64,000 nt of DNA from Micromonospora sp. C28SCA-DRY-2 (GCF_030519475.1 NZ_JAUMKD010000007.1:186001-250000); one strand, 5' to 3'. Shown: positions 8,497 to 17,595, numbered from the stretch's first letter. Translations and numbers: made by a program. The notes: generated from the letters alone by a model not told the origin.

Positions 8497-9717
8497 GTGG
8501 TCGAGACCGGGCTCATCCAGGACGAGGAGCGGCTGCGCCGCATCGAGGCGGTGACGGACGCCGCCCTGTCCCGCCTCGATGTCGCCGACCTGTTCGACGA
8601 ACTGCTGGAGCGCGTCCGGGACCTGCTGGAGGTCGACACCGCCGCGATCCTGCTGCTGGACGCGCACGCCCGGCAGTTGGTGGCCACCGCGGCGAAGGGC
8701 CTGGAGGAGGAGGTCCGGCAGGGGTTCCGGGTCTCCCTCGGCCGTGGCTTCGCCGGCCGGATCGCGCTCACCCAGCGGCCCGTGGTGATCGAGGACGTCC
8801 GCCCGGGCGACGTGGTCAACCCGGTGCTGCTGCAGATCGGGCTGCGCGCCCTGCTCGGCGTGCCGATGTTCGCCCGCGACCAGCTCGTCGGCGTGCTGCA
8901 CGTGGGGACGCTGCGCCCCCGGGCCTTCACCCCCGACGACGTGCGCCTGCTCGAACTGGTCGCCGACCGGGCCGGCCTGGCCAGCCTGGCCCGCTCGGAC
9001 AACCTCGACCACAACGCCGCCCTCGCCCTGCAGCGCAGCCTGCTGCCCACCCAACTGCCCGAGGTGCCGGGGCTGCAGATGGCCGCCCGGTACGTGCCGG
9101 GTCACGTGGCCGGCATCGGCGGCGACTGGTACGACGTGTTCACCCTGCCGTCGGGCTGGCTCGGTCTGGTCATCGGCGACGTGTCCGGGCACGGGCTGCA
9201 GTCCGCGGTGGTGATGGGCCGGGTGCGCAGCGCGCTGCGCGCGTACGCGCTGGTCTGCGACGAACCGGCGGAGGCGCTGGCCCTCCTCGACCGCAAGGTC
9301 GACCACTTCGAGGCCGGCAGCCTGACCACCGCGCTCTACGCGATGATCTCCCCGGACCGGGAGACCGTCCACCTCTCCACGGCCGGGCACCTGCTCCCCG
9401 TGCTCGCCGCGCCCGGTGAGCCGGCGACCCTGGTGCCGGCCCACGTGGACCCGCCGCTGGGCACCGGCCGGCGACTGCCATCCCGGCGGCAGACCACTGT
9501 CCGCCTGCCGCCCGGCGCCGTGCTGGTCTGCTACACCGACGGGCTGGTGGAACGGCGTAGCGAGGTGATCGACGTCGGCGTCCAGCAGCTGCTCGCCGCG
9601 GTGCGGCCGGAGCCGGCCGAGGAGGTCTGCTCCACCGTCATGAACGCCTTCGGCGCCGAGCGCCCCACCGACGACATCGCCGTGCTGGCCGTCCGCCGCG
9701 ACCCGACCGGCCACTGA
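8497..9717 (+). CDS. GAF domain plus SpoIIE-type PP2C serine phosphatase, 406 aa
   Basis: Cytoplasmic signalling phosphatase of the RsbU/SpoIIE group, which dephosphorylates anti-sigma-factor antagonists in partner-switching systems. A GAF sensor domain occupies about residues 20-165 (RVRDLLEVDTAAILLLD to FTPDDVRLLELVADRAG). A helical linker of the QRSLLPTQLPEVPGLQMAARY type follows, then the PP2C domain (about 185-400) with metal-binding Asp in IGGDWYDVF, GDVSGHG and PTDDIAVLAV. The GTG start sits six bases after TAGGAT, which fits a leaderless promoter. No anti-sigma kinase or STAS antagonist is encoded nearby, so its partner is elsewhere. Confidence 0.9.
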   Translation: MVETGLIQDEERLRRIEAVTDAALSRLDVADLFDELLERVRDLLEVDTAAILLLDAHARQLVATAAKGLEEEVRQGFRVSLGRGFAGRIALTQRPVVIEDVRPGDVVNPVLLQIGLRALLGVPMFARDQLVGVLHVGTLRPRAFTPDDVRLLELVADRAGLASLARSDNLDHNAALALQRSLLPTQLPEVPGLQMAARYVPGHVAGIGGDWYDVFTLPSGWLGLVIGDVSGHGLQSAVVMGRVRSALRAYALVCDEPAEALALLDRKVDHFEAGSLTTALYAMISPDRETVHLSTAGHLLPVLAAPGEPATLVPAHVDPPLGTGRRLPSRRQTTVRLPPGAVLVCYTDGLVERRSEVIDVGVQQLLAAVRPEPAEEVCSTVMNAFGAERPTDDIAVLAVRRDPTGH

Positions 9718-9776
9718 CCCGCCGCCCCGGGCGTCGGGCCGTTTGACCGGCGACGATCCCGGAAAGAGTGGCGGGC

Positions 9777-11351
9777 ATGACATGGGCAAGCCGAGCCGTA
9801 CCCGCCGTCGCCGCCGCCGTGGCCGCCCTGGCCGCGCGGGACCTCCTGCAACGCGACCACGCGCTGCTGCGTAACTTCCCGGTGCTCGGGCGGGCCCGCT
9901 ACCTGCTCGAGGCGATCGGGCCGGAGCTGCGCCAGTACATCGTGGCCGGCAACAACGAGGAGCGGCCGTTCACCCGGGACCAGCGGCGCTGGGTGTACGC
10001 GTCGGCGAAGGGGCAGAACAACTACTTCGGCTTCGGCACCGACAACGACATCGAGTTCACCCCTGGCTACCCCATCATCAAGCACCGCACCTTCGGCCGG
10101 GCGGTGCCGCCGTCCGCGCCGGGGGCCGGGCACGGCGTACGGCTGCCGTGCGCCAAGGTGCTCGGCGGCGCGCGGGGACGGGCCCGCGCGTTCCGGCCGG
10201 AGTCGGTGGTGAACATCTCGGGGATGAGCTTCGGGTCGCTGTCCGGCAACGCGGTCGAGGCGTTGAACCGGGGCGCGGCGCTGGCCGGCTGCCTGCAGAA
10301 CACCGGCGAGGGCGGCCTGTCGCCGTACCACCGCAAGGGCGGTGACCTGGTCTTCCAGATCGGCACCGCGTACTTCGGCTGCCGTGACGAGCACGGCCGG
10401 TTCAGCCTGGAGCGGCTCAGGGACCTGGTCGCCGGCGCGCCGGTGCGGGCCCTGGAGATCAAGCTCAGCCAGGGCGCGAAGCCCAGCCTCGGCGGGCTGC
10501 TGCCCGGCGCCAAGGTGTCGGCGGAGATCGCGGCCACCCGGGGCATCCCGCGGGGACGCGACTGCGTCAGCCCGTCCCGGCACGCCGAGTTCTCCGACTG
10601 CGACAGCCTGCTGGACTGGGTGGAGCTGCTGGCCGCCGAGACCGGGCTGCCGGTCGGCATCAAGTCCGCCGTCGGCGACCTGGGCTTCTGGGAGGAACTG
10701 ACCACCCTGATGCGGGACACCGGCCGGGGTGTCGACTTCGTCACCATCGACGGCGGCGAGGGCGGCACCGGCGCCGCGCCGCTGATCTTCACCGACTCGG
10801 TGTCGCTCCCCTTCCAGCAGGGATTCGCCCGGGTCTACCGGATCTTCGCCGAGCGGGACCTGCACGAGCAGGTGGTCTTCGTCGGCGCCGGCAAGCTCGG
10901 CCTGCCGGACAACGCCGTGGTCGCCTTCGCGCTCGGCTGCGACCTGGTCAACGTGGGCCGGGAGGCGATGCTGGCGATCGGCTGCATCCAGGCCCAGAAG
11001 TGCCACACCGACACCTGCCCGACCGGGGTGGCCACCCAGAACGCCTGGCTCGCCCGCGGCCTGGACCCGGCGTCGAAGTCGGTGCGCGCGGCGAACTACG
11101 TCCGGACGTTGCGCCGCGACCTGATGAAGGTGGCCGAGGCGTGCGGGGTGGAACACCCCGGGCTCATCTCCACCGACGCCGTCGAGGTGCTCGACGGGCG
11201 CACCGCCTCGACGCCGCTGCGCGAGGTGTACGGGTACCGGCCGGAGTGGGGCCTGCCGTCGCCCGCCGACCAGGCGGAGATCGTCCGGCTGATGACCGCC
11301 GAGGCGCCGCAGGGCGACTCCGCCCCGCCCTCCCCCACCGCGGTCGGCTGA
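9777..11351 (+). CDS. FMN-binding glutamate synthase family protein, 524 aa
   Basis: Stand-alone protein resembling the central FMN domain of the large glutamate synthase subunit. Visible blocks are GQNNYFGFGTDNDIEFTPGY, the VNISGMSFGSLSGNAVEALN flavin loop, the TIDGGEGGTGAAPLIFTDS phosphate-binding motif and an iron-sulfur Cys triplet, CIQAQKCHTDTCPTGV (C-x5-C-x4-C, expected to bind a 3Fe-4S cluster). There is no class II glutaminase domain and no small subunit gene, so it may use ammonia or act as a different amidotransferase-like oxidoreductase. A hydrophobic Ala-rich N-terminus (residues 5-25) could be a membrane anchor. The ATG at 9777 has GGAAAG ten bases upstream; GTG at 9768 is too close to that site. 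Confidence 0.88.
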   Translation: MTWASRAVPAVAAAVAALAARDLLQRDHALLRNFPVLGRARYLLEAIGPELRQYIVAGNNEERPFTRDQRRWVYASAKGQNNYFGFGTDNDIEFTPGYPIIKHRTFGRAVPPSAPGAGHGVRLPCAKVLGGARGRARAFRPESVVNISGMSFGSLSGNAVEALNRGAALAGCLQNTGEGGLSPYHRKGGDLVFQIGTAYFGCRDEHGRFSLERLRDLVAGAPVRALEIKLSQGAKPSLGGLLPGAKVSAEIAATRGIPRGRDCVSPSRHAEFSDCDSLLDWVELLAAETGLPVGIKSAVGDLGFWEELTTLMRDTGRGVDFVTIDGGEGGTGAAPLIFTDSVSLPFQQGFARVYRIFAERDLHEQVVFVGAGKLGLPDNAVVAFALGCDLVNVGREAMLAIGCIQAQKCHTDTCPTGVATQNAWLARGLDPASKSVRAANYVRTLRRDLMKVAEACGVEHPGLISTDAVEVLDGRTASTPLREVYGYRPEWGLPSPADQAEIVRLMTAEAPQGDSAPPSPTAVG

Positions 11352-11480
11352 CCCGGTCGGCACGGCCGCGCCGCCGGTCGCGGGCCGGCGGCCGCCGTCC
11401 CCGCCGGATGCCGGCCGCACGGTCGCCGGGCGCCGGAAACGCCGTCGCGTCCGGGCGGCCGCGCGTCCTATGGTGGCGCG

Positions 11481-12005
11481 ATGTTGATCCGACGCGAGAC
11501 CGCCGACGACGTCGAGGCCGTCCGGGCGGTGCACACCGCCGCGTTCGCCAAGGCAGACCAGCCCGGCGCCGTACCCGTGGAGACGGCCCTGGTGGACGCG
11601 CTGCGCGCCGACGACGGCTGGTTGCCGCCGTTGTCCCTGGTCGCGTCGGATCCGGCCGGGCAGGTCGTCGGGCACGTGGTGTGCACCCGCGGCCGGGTGG
11701 CCGGCGAACCGGTGGCGCTCGGGCTCGGGCCGCTCGGGGTGCTGCCGGCCTGGCAGCGACGCGGGGTGGGCAGCGCGCTGATGCACGCCGTGCTCGGCGC
11801 GGCGGACGCGCTCGACGAGCCGCTGGTGGTGCTGCTCGGCCATCCCGACTACTACCCCCGGTTCGGCTTCCGGCCGGCGGTCGACCTCGGCGTCACGCCG
11901 CCCGGGCCGTGGGGCCCGCGGTACTTCATGGCCCGCCCGCTGAGCGCCTGGCGGCCGTCGATCCGTGGCGAGTTCCGGTACGCGGCGCCGTTCGAGGATC
12001 TCTGA
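11481..12005 (+). CDS. GNAT family N-acetyltransferase, 174 aa
   Basis: Predicted acetyl-CoA-dependent N-acetyltransferase of the YhbS-like subgroup. It shows the GNAT acetyl-CoA loop LGVLPAWQRRGVGSALM and the later LLGHPDYYPRFGFRPA motif typical of that subgroup. The acceptor is unknown. The ATG begins six bases after TATGGT, consistent with a leaderless transcript. It is flanked by unrelated genes. Confidence 0.87.
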   Translation: MLIRRETADDVEAVRAVHTAAFAKADQPGAVPVETALVDALRADDGWLPPLSLVASDPAGQVVGHVVCTRGRVAGEPVALGLGPLGVLPAWQRRGVGSALMHAVLGAADALDEPLVVLLGHPDYYPRFGFRPAVDLGVTPPGPWGPRYFMARPLSAWRPSIRGEFRYAAPFEDL

Positions 12006-12043
12006 CCTTTCGCGGGGTCACCGGTTGTTGCATTCTGGTTGCC

Positions 12044-12415
12044 ATGGGAGAGGTGCTGCCGATGCCCGGGTTCGGCGACCTGTTCGCCGACACGCGGGGC
12101 GATGACCGGACCATGCGAGTCAGCTACCACCCCGAGCGGGGCGCCGTGGTGCTGTCCCTGTGGAGCGGCACGGTGTGCCGGGGATCGTTCCGGATGGCCG
12201 TCGGCGACGCGCCCCGGCTGCTGTCGCTGCTCGCCCAGATCAGCGCGACCGCGGCGCCCGGGGCGCGTCCGGACGGCCCGGCCGCCGGGCCGGGCGCCCG
12301 CGCGGCGGCGGAGGTCCCCGCACCGACCCCCGATCCGGTCGAGCAGACCGGTCAGATCGCCGGCCCGGCGCACCGCGCCGCGCTGCCGGTCGTGCCGGCG
12401 CCCCGGGTCGCCTGA
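12044..12415 (+). CDS. Conserved actinobacterial hypothetical protein, 123 aa
   Basis: Small protein with a compact N-terminal domain of about 70 residues (FADTRGDDRTMRVSYHPERG, VVLSLWSGTVCRGSFRMAV) followed by a disordered Ala/Pro/Gly tail. The N-terminal domain looks like a two-sheet beta unit with one helix (APRLLSLLAQI). I do not recognise a named family. The start is placed at the ATG at 12044, seven bases after CATTCT, a near-consensus -10 that would make it leaderless. It is codirectional with the GNAT gene and with dinB. Confidence 0.7.
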   Translation: MGEVLPMPGFGDLFADTRGDDRTMRVSYHPERGAVVLSLWSGTVCRGSFRMAVGDAPRLLSLLAQISATAAPGARPDGPAAGPGARAAAEVPAPTPDPVEQTGQIAGPAHRAALPVVPAPRVA

Positions 12416-12538
12416 ATCCGGCACCGGGCAGCGGCCGGATTGCTCCGCGACCGCTCGGCCCGGTGTCCGCACGGCGGTGAACACGCGCGTTCGGGCAGGT
12501 CAGTGCCGGATTCGCGGCGGCCGTGCGAACATGTGTTC

Positions 12539-13726
12539 GTGTCGCGCGAGGCCAGCATCCTGCACGCCGACCTGGACGCGTTCTACGCGTCGGTCGAGCA
12601 GCGGGACGACCCGCGCCTGCGCGGCCGGCCGGTGATCGTCGGCGGTGGGGTCGTCCTCGCCGCCAGCTACGAGGCGAAGGCCCGGGGCGTACGCAGCGCG
12701 ATGGGCGGCCGGCAGGCCCGCCGGCTGTGCCCGGAGGCGATCGTGGTGGCGCCCCGGATGTCGGCGTACACAGCGGCCAGTCGCGCGGTGTTCGAGATCT
12801 TCCGGCAGACCACCCCGCTGGTCGAGGGGCTCTCCGTCGACGAGGCGTTCCTCGACGTGGGTGGCCTGCGCCGGCTGGTGGGGCCGCCGACCGACATCGC
12901 CGCGCGGCTGCGGCGCGAGGTGCGCCACCGGGTGGGCCTGCCGATCACGGTGGGCGTGGCCCGGACGAAGTTCCTCGCCAAGGTGGCCAGCGGGGTGGCC
13001 AAGCCGGACGGCCTGCTGGTGGTGCCGCCGGACGGCGAACTGGCCTTCCTGCACCCGCTGCCGGTGGAGCGGCTGTGGGGCGTCGGGCCGGTCACCGCGA
13101 CGAAGCTGCGCGAGCGGGGCATCCGTACCGTCGGCCAGGTCGCCCGGCTCGGCGAGGCGACCCTGGTCTCGCTGCTCGGCGCGGGCGCCGGCCGGCACCT
13201 GCACGCCCTGGCGCACAACCGCGATCCCCGGCCGGTACAGGTCGGCCGGCGGCGCGCGTCGATGGGGGCGCAGCACGCGCTCGGCGGCCAGCCGCACTCC
13301 CCGGCCGACCTGGACGCCGTCCTCGCCGGCCTGGTCGACCGGGTGACCCGGCGGATGCGCGCGGCCACCCGCACCGGCCGTACGGTGACGTTGCGGTTGC
13401 GCTTCGCCGACTACTCCCGGGCGACCCGTTCCCACACCCTGCCGAAGGCGACCGCGGACACCCAGCCGCTGCTCGCCGCCGCCCGCGCACTGCTGCGCGC
13501 GGCCCTGCCCGAGATCGACCGGCGGGGCATCACCCTGCTCGGCGTCTCGGTGGCCAACCTGGACGGTGGGCACGTGCAGTTGTCGTTGCCGTTCGAGCGC
13601 GATCCGGGCGCCGAACTGGACGCCGCGGTCGACGCGGTACGGGACCGGTTCGGCTCCGCCGCGCTCACCCGCGCGGTGCTGCTCGGCCGGGAGACCGGGC
13701 CGGAGATGCCCCGCCTGCCGGACTGA
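12539..13726 (+). CDS. dinB: DNA polymerase IV (Y family), 395 aa
   Basis: Translesion DNA polymerase. The palm motif ILHADLDAFYASVEQ carries the first catalytic Asp, and GLSVDEAFLDVGGL carries the second acidic pair. The YEAKARGVRSAMGGRQARRL finger region, the TVGVARTKFLAKVAS block, a helix-hairpin-helix (LWGVGPVTATKLRERGI) and the little-finger domain (about 245-365) are all present. There is no obvious C-terminal clamp-binding QLxLF motif, although LSLPFERD lies near the end of the little finger. The frame is open to 12440 but homology begins at VSREASILHAD, so the GTG at 12539 is used. No LexA box was recognised just upstream. Confidence 0.92.
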   Translation: MSREASILHADLDAFYASVEQRDDPRLRGRPVIVGGGVVLAASYEAKARGVRSAMGGRQARRLCPEAIVVAPRMSAYTAASRAVFEIFRQTTPLVEGLSVDEAFLDVGGLRRLVGPPTDIAARLRREVRHRVGLPITVGVARTKFLAKVASGVAKPDGLLVVPPDGELAFLHPLPVERLWGVGPVTATKLRERGIRTVGQVARLGEATLVSLLGAGAGRHLHALAHNRDPRPVQVGRRRASMGAQHALGGQPHSPADLDAVLAGLVDRVTRRMRAATRTGRTVTLRLRFADYSRATRSHTLPKATADTQPLLAAARALLRAALPEIDRRGITLLGVSVANLDGGHVQLSLPFERDPGAELDAAVDAVRDRFGSAALTRAVLLGRETGPEMPRLPD

Positions 13727-13734
13727 TCCGAGAC

Positions 13735-13797
13735 GCCGACCGCACCGGACCAGCGTCGGCGACGGTGTCGCGACGCGGGCGAGCCGGTGCGGTCGGC
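13735..13797. terminator. Long-armed hairpin between convergent genes
   Basis: Perfect 14-base inverted arms GCCGACCGCACCGG (13735-13748) and its complement (13784-13797) enclose a 35-base loop, directly between dinB and the convergent small gene. The position suggests a bidirectional, U-tract-free actinobacterial terminator. Confidence 0.5.
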
Positions 13798-13831
13798 GAC
13801 GTGCTCGGGGCCGGGCGGGCGACGGCCGCCG

Positions 13832-14095
13832 TCAGCGGCCGGCGGACTCGGCTTCTCGGCTACCCGCACGCCCACTCTGGCAGGGCACCTCGCGCCAGGT
13901 CGACCGGCCACCTCGCCAGGCGCTGGCGAGGATGACGGCGGCGGCCCGGCTGGGGCACGTCTGCACCTGCGACCGGCCGGTGGCACCGCCGATCTGCGCC
14001 TGCACTTCCCAGCGCTGCCCGTCGGTGCGGATGTAGACGTCCCGACGGCCACGCGCGGTGGCGTCGCCGTTCCACCAATGCTGCTCAACTGTCAC
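13832..14095 (-). CDS. Conserved actinobacterial hypothetical protein, 87 aa
   Basis: Small basic protein with a recognisable core, WNGDATARGRRDVYIRTDGQ followed by RWEVQAQIGGATGRS and then AAVILASAWRGG. This pattern recurs in short actinobacterial hypothetical proteins: a three-strand sheet followed by a helix is likely. No function is known to me. It is convergent to dinB and divergent from the dehalogenase-like gene. The C-terminal tail (after WREVP) is low complexity. Confidence 0.6.
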   Translation of the reverse strand: MTVEQHWWNGDATARGRRDVYIRTDGQRWEVQAQIGGATGRSQVQTCPSRAAAVILASAWRGGRSTWREVPCQSGRAGSREAESAGR

Positions 14096-14236
14096 AAGCC
14101 CGACGGTAGAGCACCGGGAACCGGAGCAGTAGTGGTGTGGTCCGCTTTCCGCAGGTCACGCCCGGGTCGGCGGCACGGACGGTATTCGAACCGCGACTCA
14201 GGGTCACCGGCGTGGGTGTTGTGTCGTTGAACCGGC

Positions 14237-15109
14237 GTGTTCGACGGATTCGAGGAGTTGGACGTCGCCACGGACGAGAGCAGCGTTCACCTCCGCCGGG
14301 GTGGTGCCGGCCCGCCGGTCCTGCTGCTGCACGGCATGCCCGAGACCCACCTGATGTGGCACCGGGTGGCGCCCCGCCTGGCCGAGCGCTGCACAGTGGT
14401 CGCCGCCGACCTGCGTGGCTTCGGCGGCAGCGGCACCCCGCCCAGCGACGCCGACCACACCCCGTACGGCATGCGCGCGGTGGCCCGCGAGCAGGTGGCC
14501 GTGATGCGGGCGCTCGGGTACGACACGTTCGCCGTCGTCGGGCACGACCGTGGCGGTCGCTGCGGCTACCGGATGGCGCTGGACCATCCGGACGTCGTCA
14601 CCCGGCTCGCGGTGCTCGACATCGTGCCGACCGGCGACGCGTTCGGCCGCGCCGACCGGGAGTTCAGCCTCGGGTTCTGGCTCTGGTCGTTCCTCGCCGC
14701 CCCGGCGCCGGTGCCCGAGCGGCTCGTCGCCGGCGCCCCGGAGGCGATCGTCGACCACATGCTCGACGACCTGTCCGAGGTGGCCGACGCGTTCCCCGCC
14801 GACGTCCGGGCCGCGTACGTCGGCCAGCTGCGCGACCCGGACCGGATCCACGCCGTGTGCGAGCAGTACCGGGCCGCCGCCACCCTCGACTACCGGCAGG
14901 ACGAGGCCGACCGGGGCGTACGGCGGATCGGCTGCCCGGTGCTGGTGCTGTGGAGCCACGCGGGACCCGTCGCGAGCTGGTACCGGCCGCTGAAGGTGTG
15001 GCGGGCGTGGGCCGACGACGTGACCGGCGGGCCGGTGCGGGCCGGGCACTTCCTCCCCGAGGAGGCGCCCGACGAGACGACCCGGCACCTGCTGGCGTTC
15101 CTCGGCTGA
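14237..15109 (+). CDS. Alpha/beta hydrolase, haloacetate/epoxide-hydrolase-like, 290 aa
   Basis: Alpha/beta-hydrolase of the epoxide hydrolase/fluoroacetate dehalogenase branch. The oxyanion motif LLLHGMPETHLMWHRVAPRL is followed by ADLRGFGGSGTP and the nucleophile elbow VVGHDRGGRCGYRMALDHP, where Asp is the nucleophile. A cap domain lies around 140-215, and the catalytic His is in AGHFLPEEAPDET. The DRGGR block plus RIHAVCEQYRAAATLDYRQD strongly resembles haloacetate dehalogenases, though paralogues with other substrates exist. The GTG start has no strong ribosome binding site and no clear -10 close by, so the exact start is less certain. Confidence 0.82.
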   Translation: MFDGFEELDVATDESSVHLRRGGAGPPVLLLHGMPETHLMWHRVAPRLAERCTVVAADLRGFGGSGTPPSDADHTPYGMRAVAREQVAVMRALGYDTFAVVGHDRGGRCGYRMALDHPDVVTRLAVLDIVPTGDAFGRADREFSLGFWLWSFLAAPAPVPERLVAGAPEAIVDHMLDDLSEVADAFPADVRAAYVGQLRDPDRIHAVCEQYRAAATLDYRQDEADRGVRRIGCPVLVLWSHAGPVASWYRPLKVWRAWADDVTGGPVRAGHFLPEEAPDETTRHLLAFLG

Positions 15110-15214
15110 GACCCGGGGCAGCCGGTCGGGGCGCGGCAGCGGCTGGCCGAAGGGGCCGCGAACCGTCGGGGGGTGCTGCCATGATGCTGGCCCGCACCGA
15201 ACGAGGAGGCACGC

Positions 15215-16852
15215 GTGGAATCGGGCGACGGCTTCACCCCGGTGTTCGTGTCGTACCACCAGTTCCAGGTCGGCGGCGGCGCCGAGCGCGGCGACGACCT
15301 CGGTCTCTACACGGTCGGCGACGACCTGCTCCAGCTCACCGGCCGGAGTCAGCTCACCGTGCTCACCGGGCCGCACACCGCTCACGTCGGGGTGCGGCTC
15401 GCCGTCCTCGGGTCGCCGCCGCCCGACGACGACCACGACTGGGAGGCCGCCGCCGAGGCGACGATATGGCTGCCGGACGGCCGGGTCAGCGTGTGTGGGC
15501 TGATGGGCGACTGCCCGGACCCGTTCCGCCAGGTGGCGGCGGGCCCGCCGGGCCTGTTCCGGGTCCGGGTCCAGGCGCGCGACCGGCGGCCGGAGGACAG
15601 CTCCCCCGCACCGGGAGCGCCGGAGCGGTACGCGGTCACCGTGTGGCCGGTCAACGAGGACCTTGGCTTCCGGACGGTGCGCCGCGACGGCCTGCGGTCC
15701 TCCCCCTGGGCACCGCGGCCGGCACGGGCCGCCGGCTGGGCGATGGTGCGGCTGGTCACCCTGGCCAACCCCGACCCACGGGAGGTGGCACGGCGGCGGC
15801 TCCTCGCCGTGGGTCAGGCGCCCGCCGACCCGCCGGCCGGCCGGGTCGCGGTCCGGCGGCACCGCACGATTCCCGGGTCCCGCGCCACGGAGCTGCTGCG
15901 CCACCCGGCCGAGCTGCTCGGCGCGCGCACCGACGGCGACGAGTTCGTGCTGCCCGCCGGTGGGCTGGAGATCAGGCTCCGCGTCCTGCCCCCGCTGAGC
16001 CAGGCGGAGGGTGGGCCCCGGGAGCAGGACGCCGACCACCTGCGCCTGAGCTGGCGGTGGGCGCCGAGGCCCGGTTCGTCGAGCGACGTGCCCGACACCG
16101 GGCGCGGCAGCGTCGACGTGCTGGTCACGCCCGGCGACGGCCGGGCCGAGCTCGCCGTCGTCCACCACGGTGTCCGCGCGCCGGACGCCGTGCTGCTCGG
16201 GCTGGTCTGGGACCACCTGCTCGACCGCCTGGGCGGCGGTCCGGGCGATGGCGAGTCGCCGCACCCGTGGGAGCCGTTGCTCGCCGACCTGGCGGCCAGA
16301 GCCGCGGCGCGGGCCGCCGACGACCTGCGCCGCCGGCGGGAGTACGAGGCCCGCCGGTGGGGCGGCACGCCGCCGTCGGACCGGCTACGCGAGGTGGCTG
16401 CCAACACCATCGGGTTGGCGCTGCTCGACCGCGCGCTCCTCGACGCGCTGGCCGAGGCGGCGCCGGCCGTGCAGCGGGCCGTGGCCCGGTGGGCCACCCG
16501 GCAGGCATACGCGCTCGCCGGGCTGGCCGAGATCGACTGGATCGTCCCGGCGCTGGCCGCCCTGGACCGGGGCGAACCGCTGCCGCCGCCGTTCGACGAC
16601 GACCACCGGGCCTGGCAGCGCCTGTGGGCCGACGGCCGGGTACCGGCCACCACCGTCACCAGTCCGGACGGCACCCCCAACTGCTCGGCGCAGGCGATGG
16701 CGTTCCCGGCGATCCGCGCCGCGGTCCACCCCGACCCCCTCGCGGGCGCCGTCGACACCGTCTACTTCGCCGCCCTCACCGCCGGCGACCAGCGCCCCGC
16801 CCTGCTGGCCGCCGCCCGGGCCGCCCTCGCCGACCTGGGCGGCGACCGGTAG
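15215..16852 (+). CDS. Unrecognised protein, 545 aa
   Basis: Large soluble protein with no signal peptide or membrane span. The N-terminal part (residues 8-170) is beta-rich, with VFVSYHQFQVGGG, LLQLTGRSQLTVLTGPHTAH and AEATIWLPDGRVSVCGLMGD, and ends in an ERYAVTVWPVNEDL strand; it resembles small stand-alone actinobacterial domains of unknown role. The middle (about 240-340) holds a second beta domain, EFVLPAGGLEIRLRVLPPLS. The C-terminal third is helical, rich in Ala and Arg. The GTG start follows AGGAGG at good spacing. I cannot assign a function. It is separated from the Mce cluster by GC-rich repeats. Confidence 0.65.
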   Translation: MESGDGFTPVFVSYHQFQVGGGAERGDDLGLYTVGDDLLQLTGRSQLTVLTGPHTAHVGVRLAVLGSPPPDDDHDWEAAAEATIWLPDGRVSVCGLMGDCPDPFRQVAAGPPGLFRVRVQARDRRPEDSSPAPGAPERYAVTVWPVNEDLGFRTVRRDGLRSSPWAPRPARAAGWAMVRLVTLANPDPREVARRRLLAVGQAPADPPAGRVAVRRHRTIPGSRATELLRHPAELLGARTDGDEFVLPAGGLEIRLRVLPPLSQAEGGPREQDADHLRLSWRWAPRPGSSSDVPDTGRGSVDVLVTPGDGRAELAVVHHGVRAPDAVLLGLVWDHLLDRLGGGPGDGESPHPWEPLLADLAARAAARAADDLRRRREYEARRWGGTPPSDRLREVAANTIGLALLDRALLDALAEAAPAVQRAVARWATRQAYALAGLAEIDWIVPALAALDRGEPLPPPFDDDHRAWQRLWADGRVPATTVTSPDGTPNCSAQAMAFPAIRAAVHPDPLAGAVDTVYFAALTAGDQRPALLAAARAALADLGGDR

Positions 16853-16985
16853 CCCCGGAACCGGCGGACCGGCGCGGGGCCGGCGCGTGCAGCCCCGGAG
16901 CCGGCGGACCGACGCGGACCGGACCGGGCAGCCCCGGAACCGGCGGACCCGCGGGGCCGGCGCGGGCAGCCCCGGAACCGGCGGG
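16851..16985. repeat. Four imperfect direct repeats, about 38-40 bp each
   Basis: Units begin AGCCCCGGAACCGGCGG at about 16851, 16891, 16930 and 16968; the last is truncated. They lie immediately after the stop of the 545-residue protein, before the convergent Mce-associated gene. Each unit has CCGG-rich self-complementarity, so the array may work as a transcription barrier or may simply be replication slippage. Confidence 0.55.
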
Positions 16986-17035
16986 TGGGCGAGCCGGGGC
17001 CGGAGTCGGTGGCGCCGAACCCGGCCGGTGGCCGG

Positions 17036-17566
17036 TCAGACGGCGGTGGCCCGGGTGACCTTCCAGTCGCCGTCGACCCGCTCCAGGGTGAGCACCACCC
17101 GGTTCTGGTCCACCTTCTCCCCCGCCGTGGTGACGTTGCGCCGGTACTGGTTCAGGTAGACCAGCAGTTCCACCCGGTCGGCGGTGGCGGTGACCACGCC
17201 GGTCGAGGTGACCTCGGCCAGCACCACCGCCTGCTGCTTGGTGGCGGTCTGCTTCAACGTCGCCGTGGTCTGTGCGTACTCGTCGGCGAACGCGCCGGTG
17301 GTGAAGGTCCGGGCGTTCGCCACGCTCTCGTCGAAGGTCCGGTAGTCGTACGAGAAGATCGCCTTGGCGGCCGCCGGGGCAGTGGCGAGCGCCTGGCGGA
17401 CGGCGGCGTCACGGCGGTCGGCGGCCCGGTCGGCGTACCAGCCGGCGACGGCGACGCCCGCCGCCAGCACGATCGCCGTGACCAGCGCCGGCACCGGCCG
17501 TACCCGCCACCGCCGGGGGCGGGCGGGCCGCAGTCGTGGCCGCGGGATGCGGGCGAGGAAACCCAT
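17036..17566 (-). CDS. Mce-associated membrane protein, 176 aa
   Basis: Last gene of the mce operon. A short basic cytoplasmic segment (RPARPRRWRVRP) precedes one transmembrane helix (VPALVTAIVLAAGVAVAGWYA, about 30-50). An extracytoplasmic NTF2-like domain follows with AIFSYDYRTFDESVANAR and VELLVYLNQYRRNVT. This is the usual architecture of Mce-associated (Mas/Mam) proteins, thought to help the Mce complex in the envelope. The start at 17566 follows GGGAGGACCG; an ATG at 17599 overlapping the previous stop (ATGA) is an alternative. The terminal residues VDGDWKVTRATAV form the final strand. Confidence 0.85.
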   Translation of the reverse strand: MGFLARIPRPRLRPARPRRWRVRPVPALVTAIVLAAGVAVAGWYADRAADRRDAAVRQALATAPAAAKAIFSYDYRTFDESVANARTFTTGAFADEYAQTTATLKQTATKQQAVVLAEVTSTGVVTATADRVELLVYLNQYRRNVTTAGEKVDQNRVVLTLERVDGDWKVTRATAV

Positions 17567-17595
17567 CGGTCCTCCCTGGGGACGTCGCGCCGGGG

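Noticed and set aside
14137..17058. 973-codon plus-strand frame across two genes
   Set aside because: Overlaps the dehalogenase-like and 545-residue proteins in another frame, with Arg/Pro/Gly-rich non-protein-like sequence, as expected from high GC.
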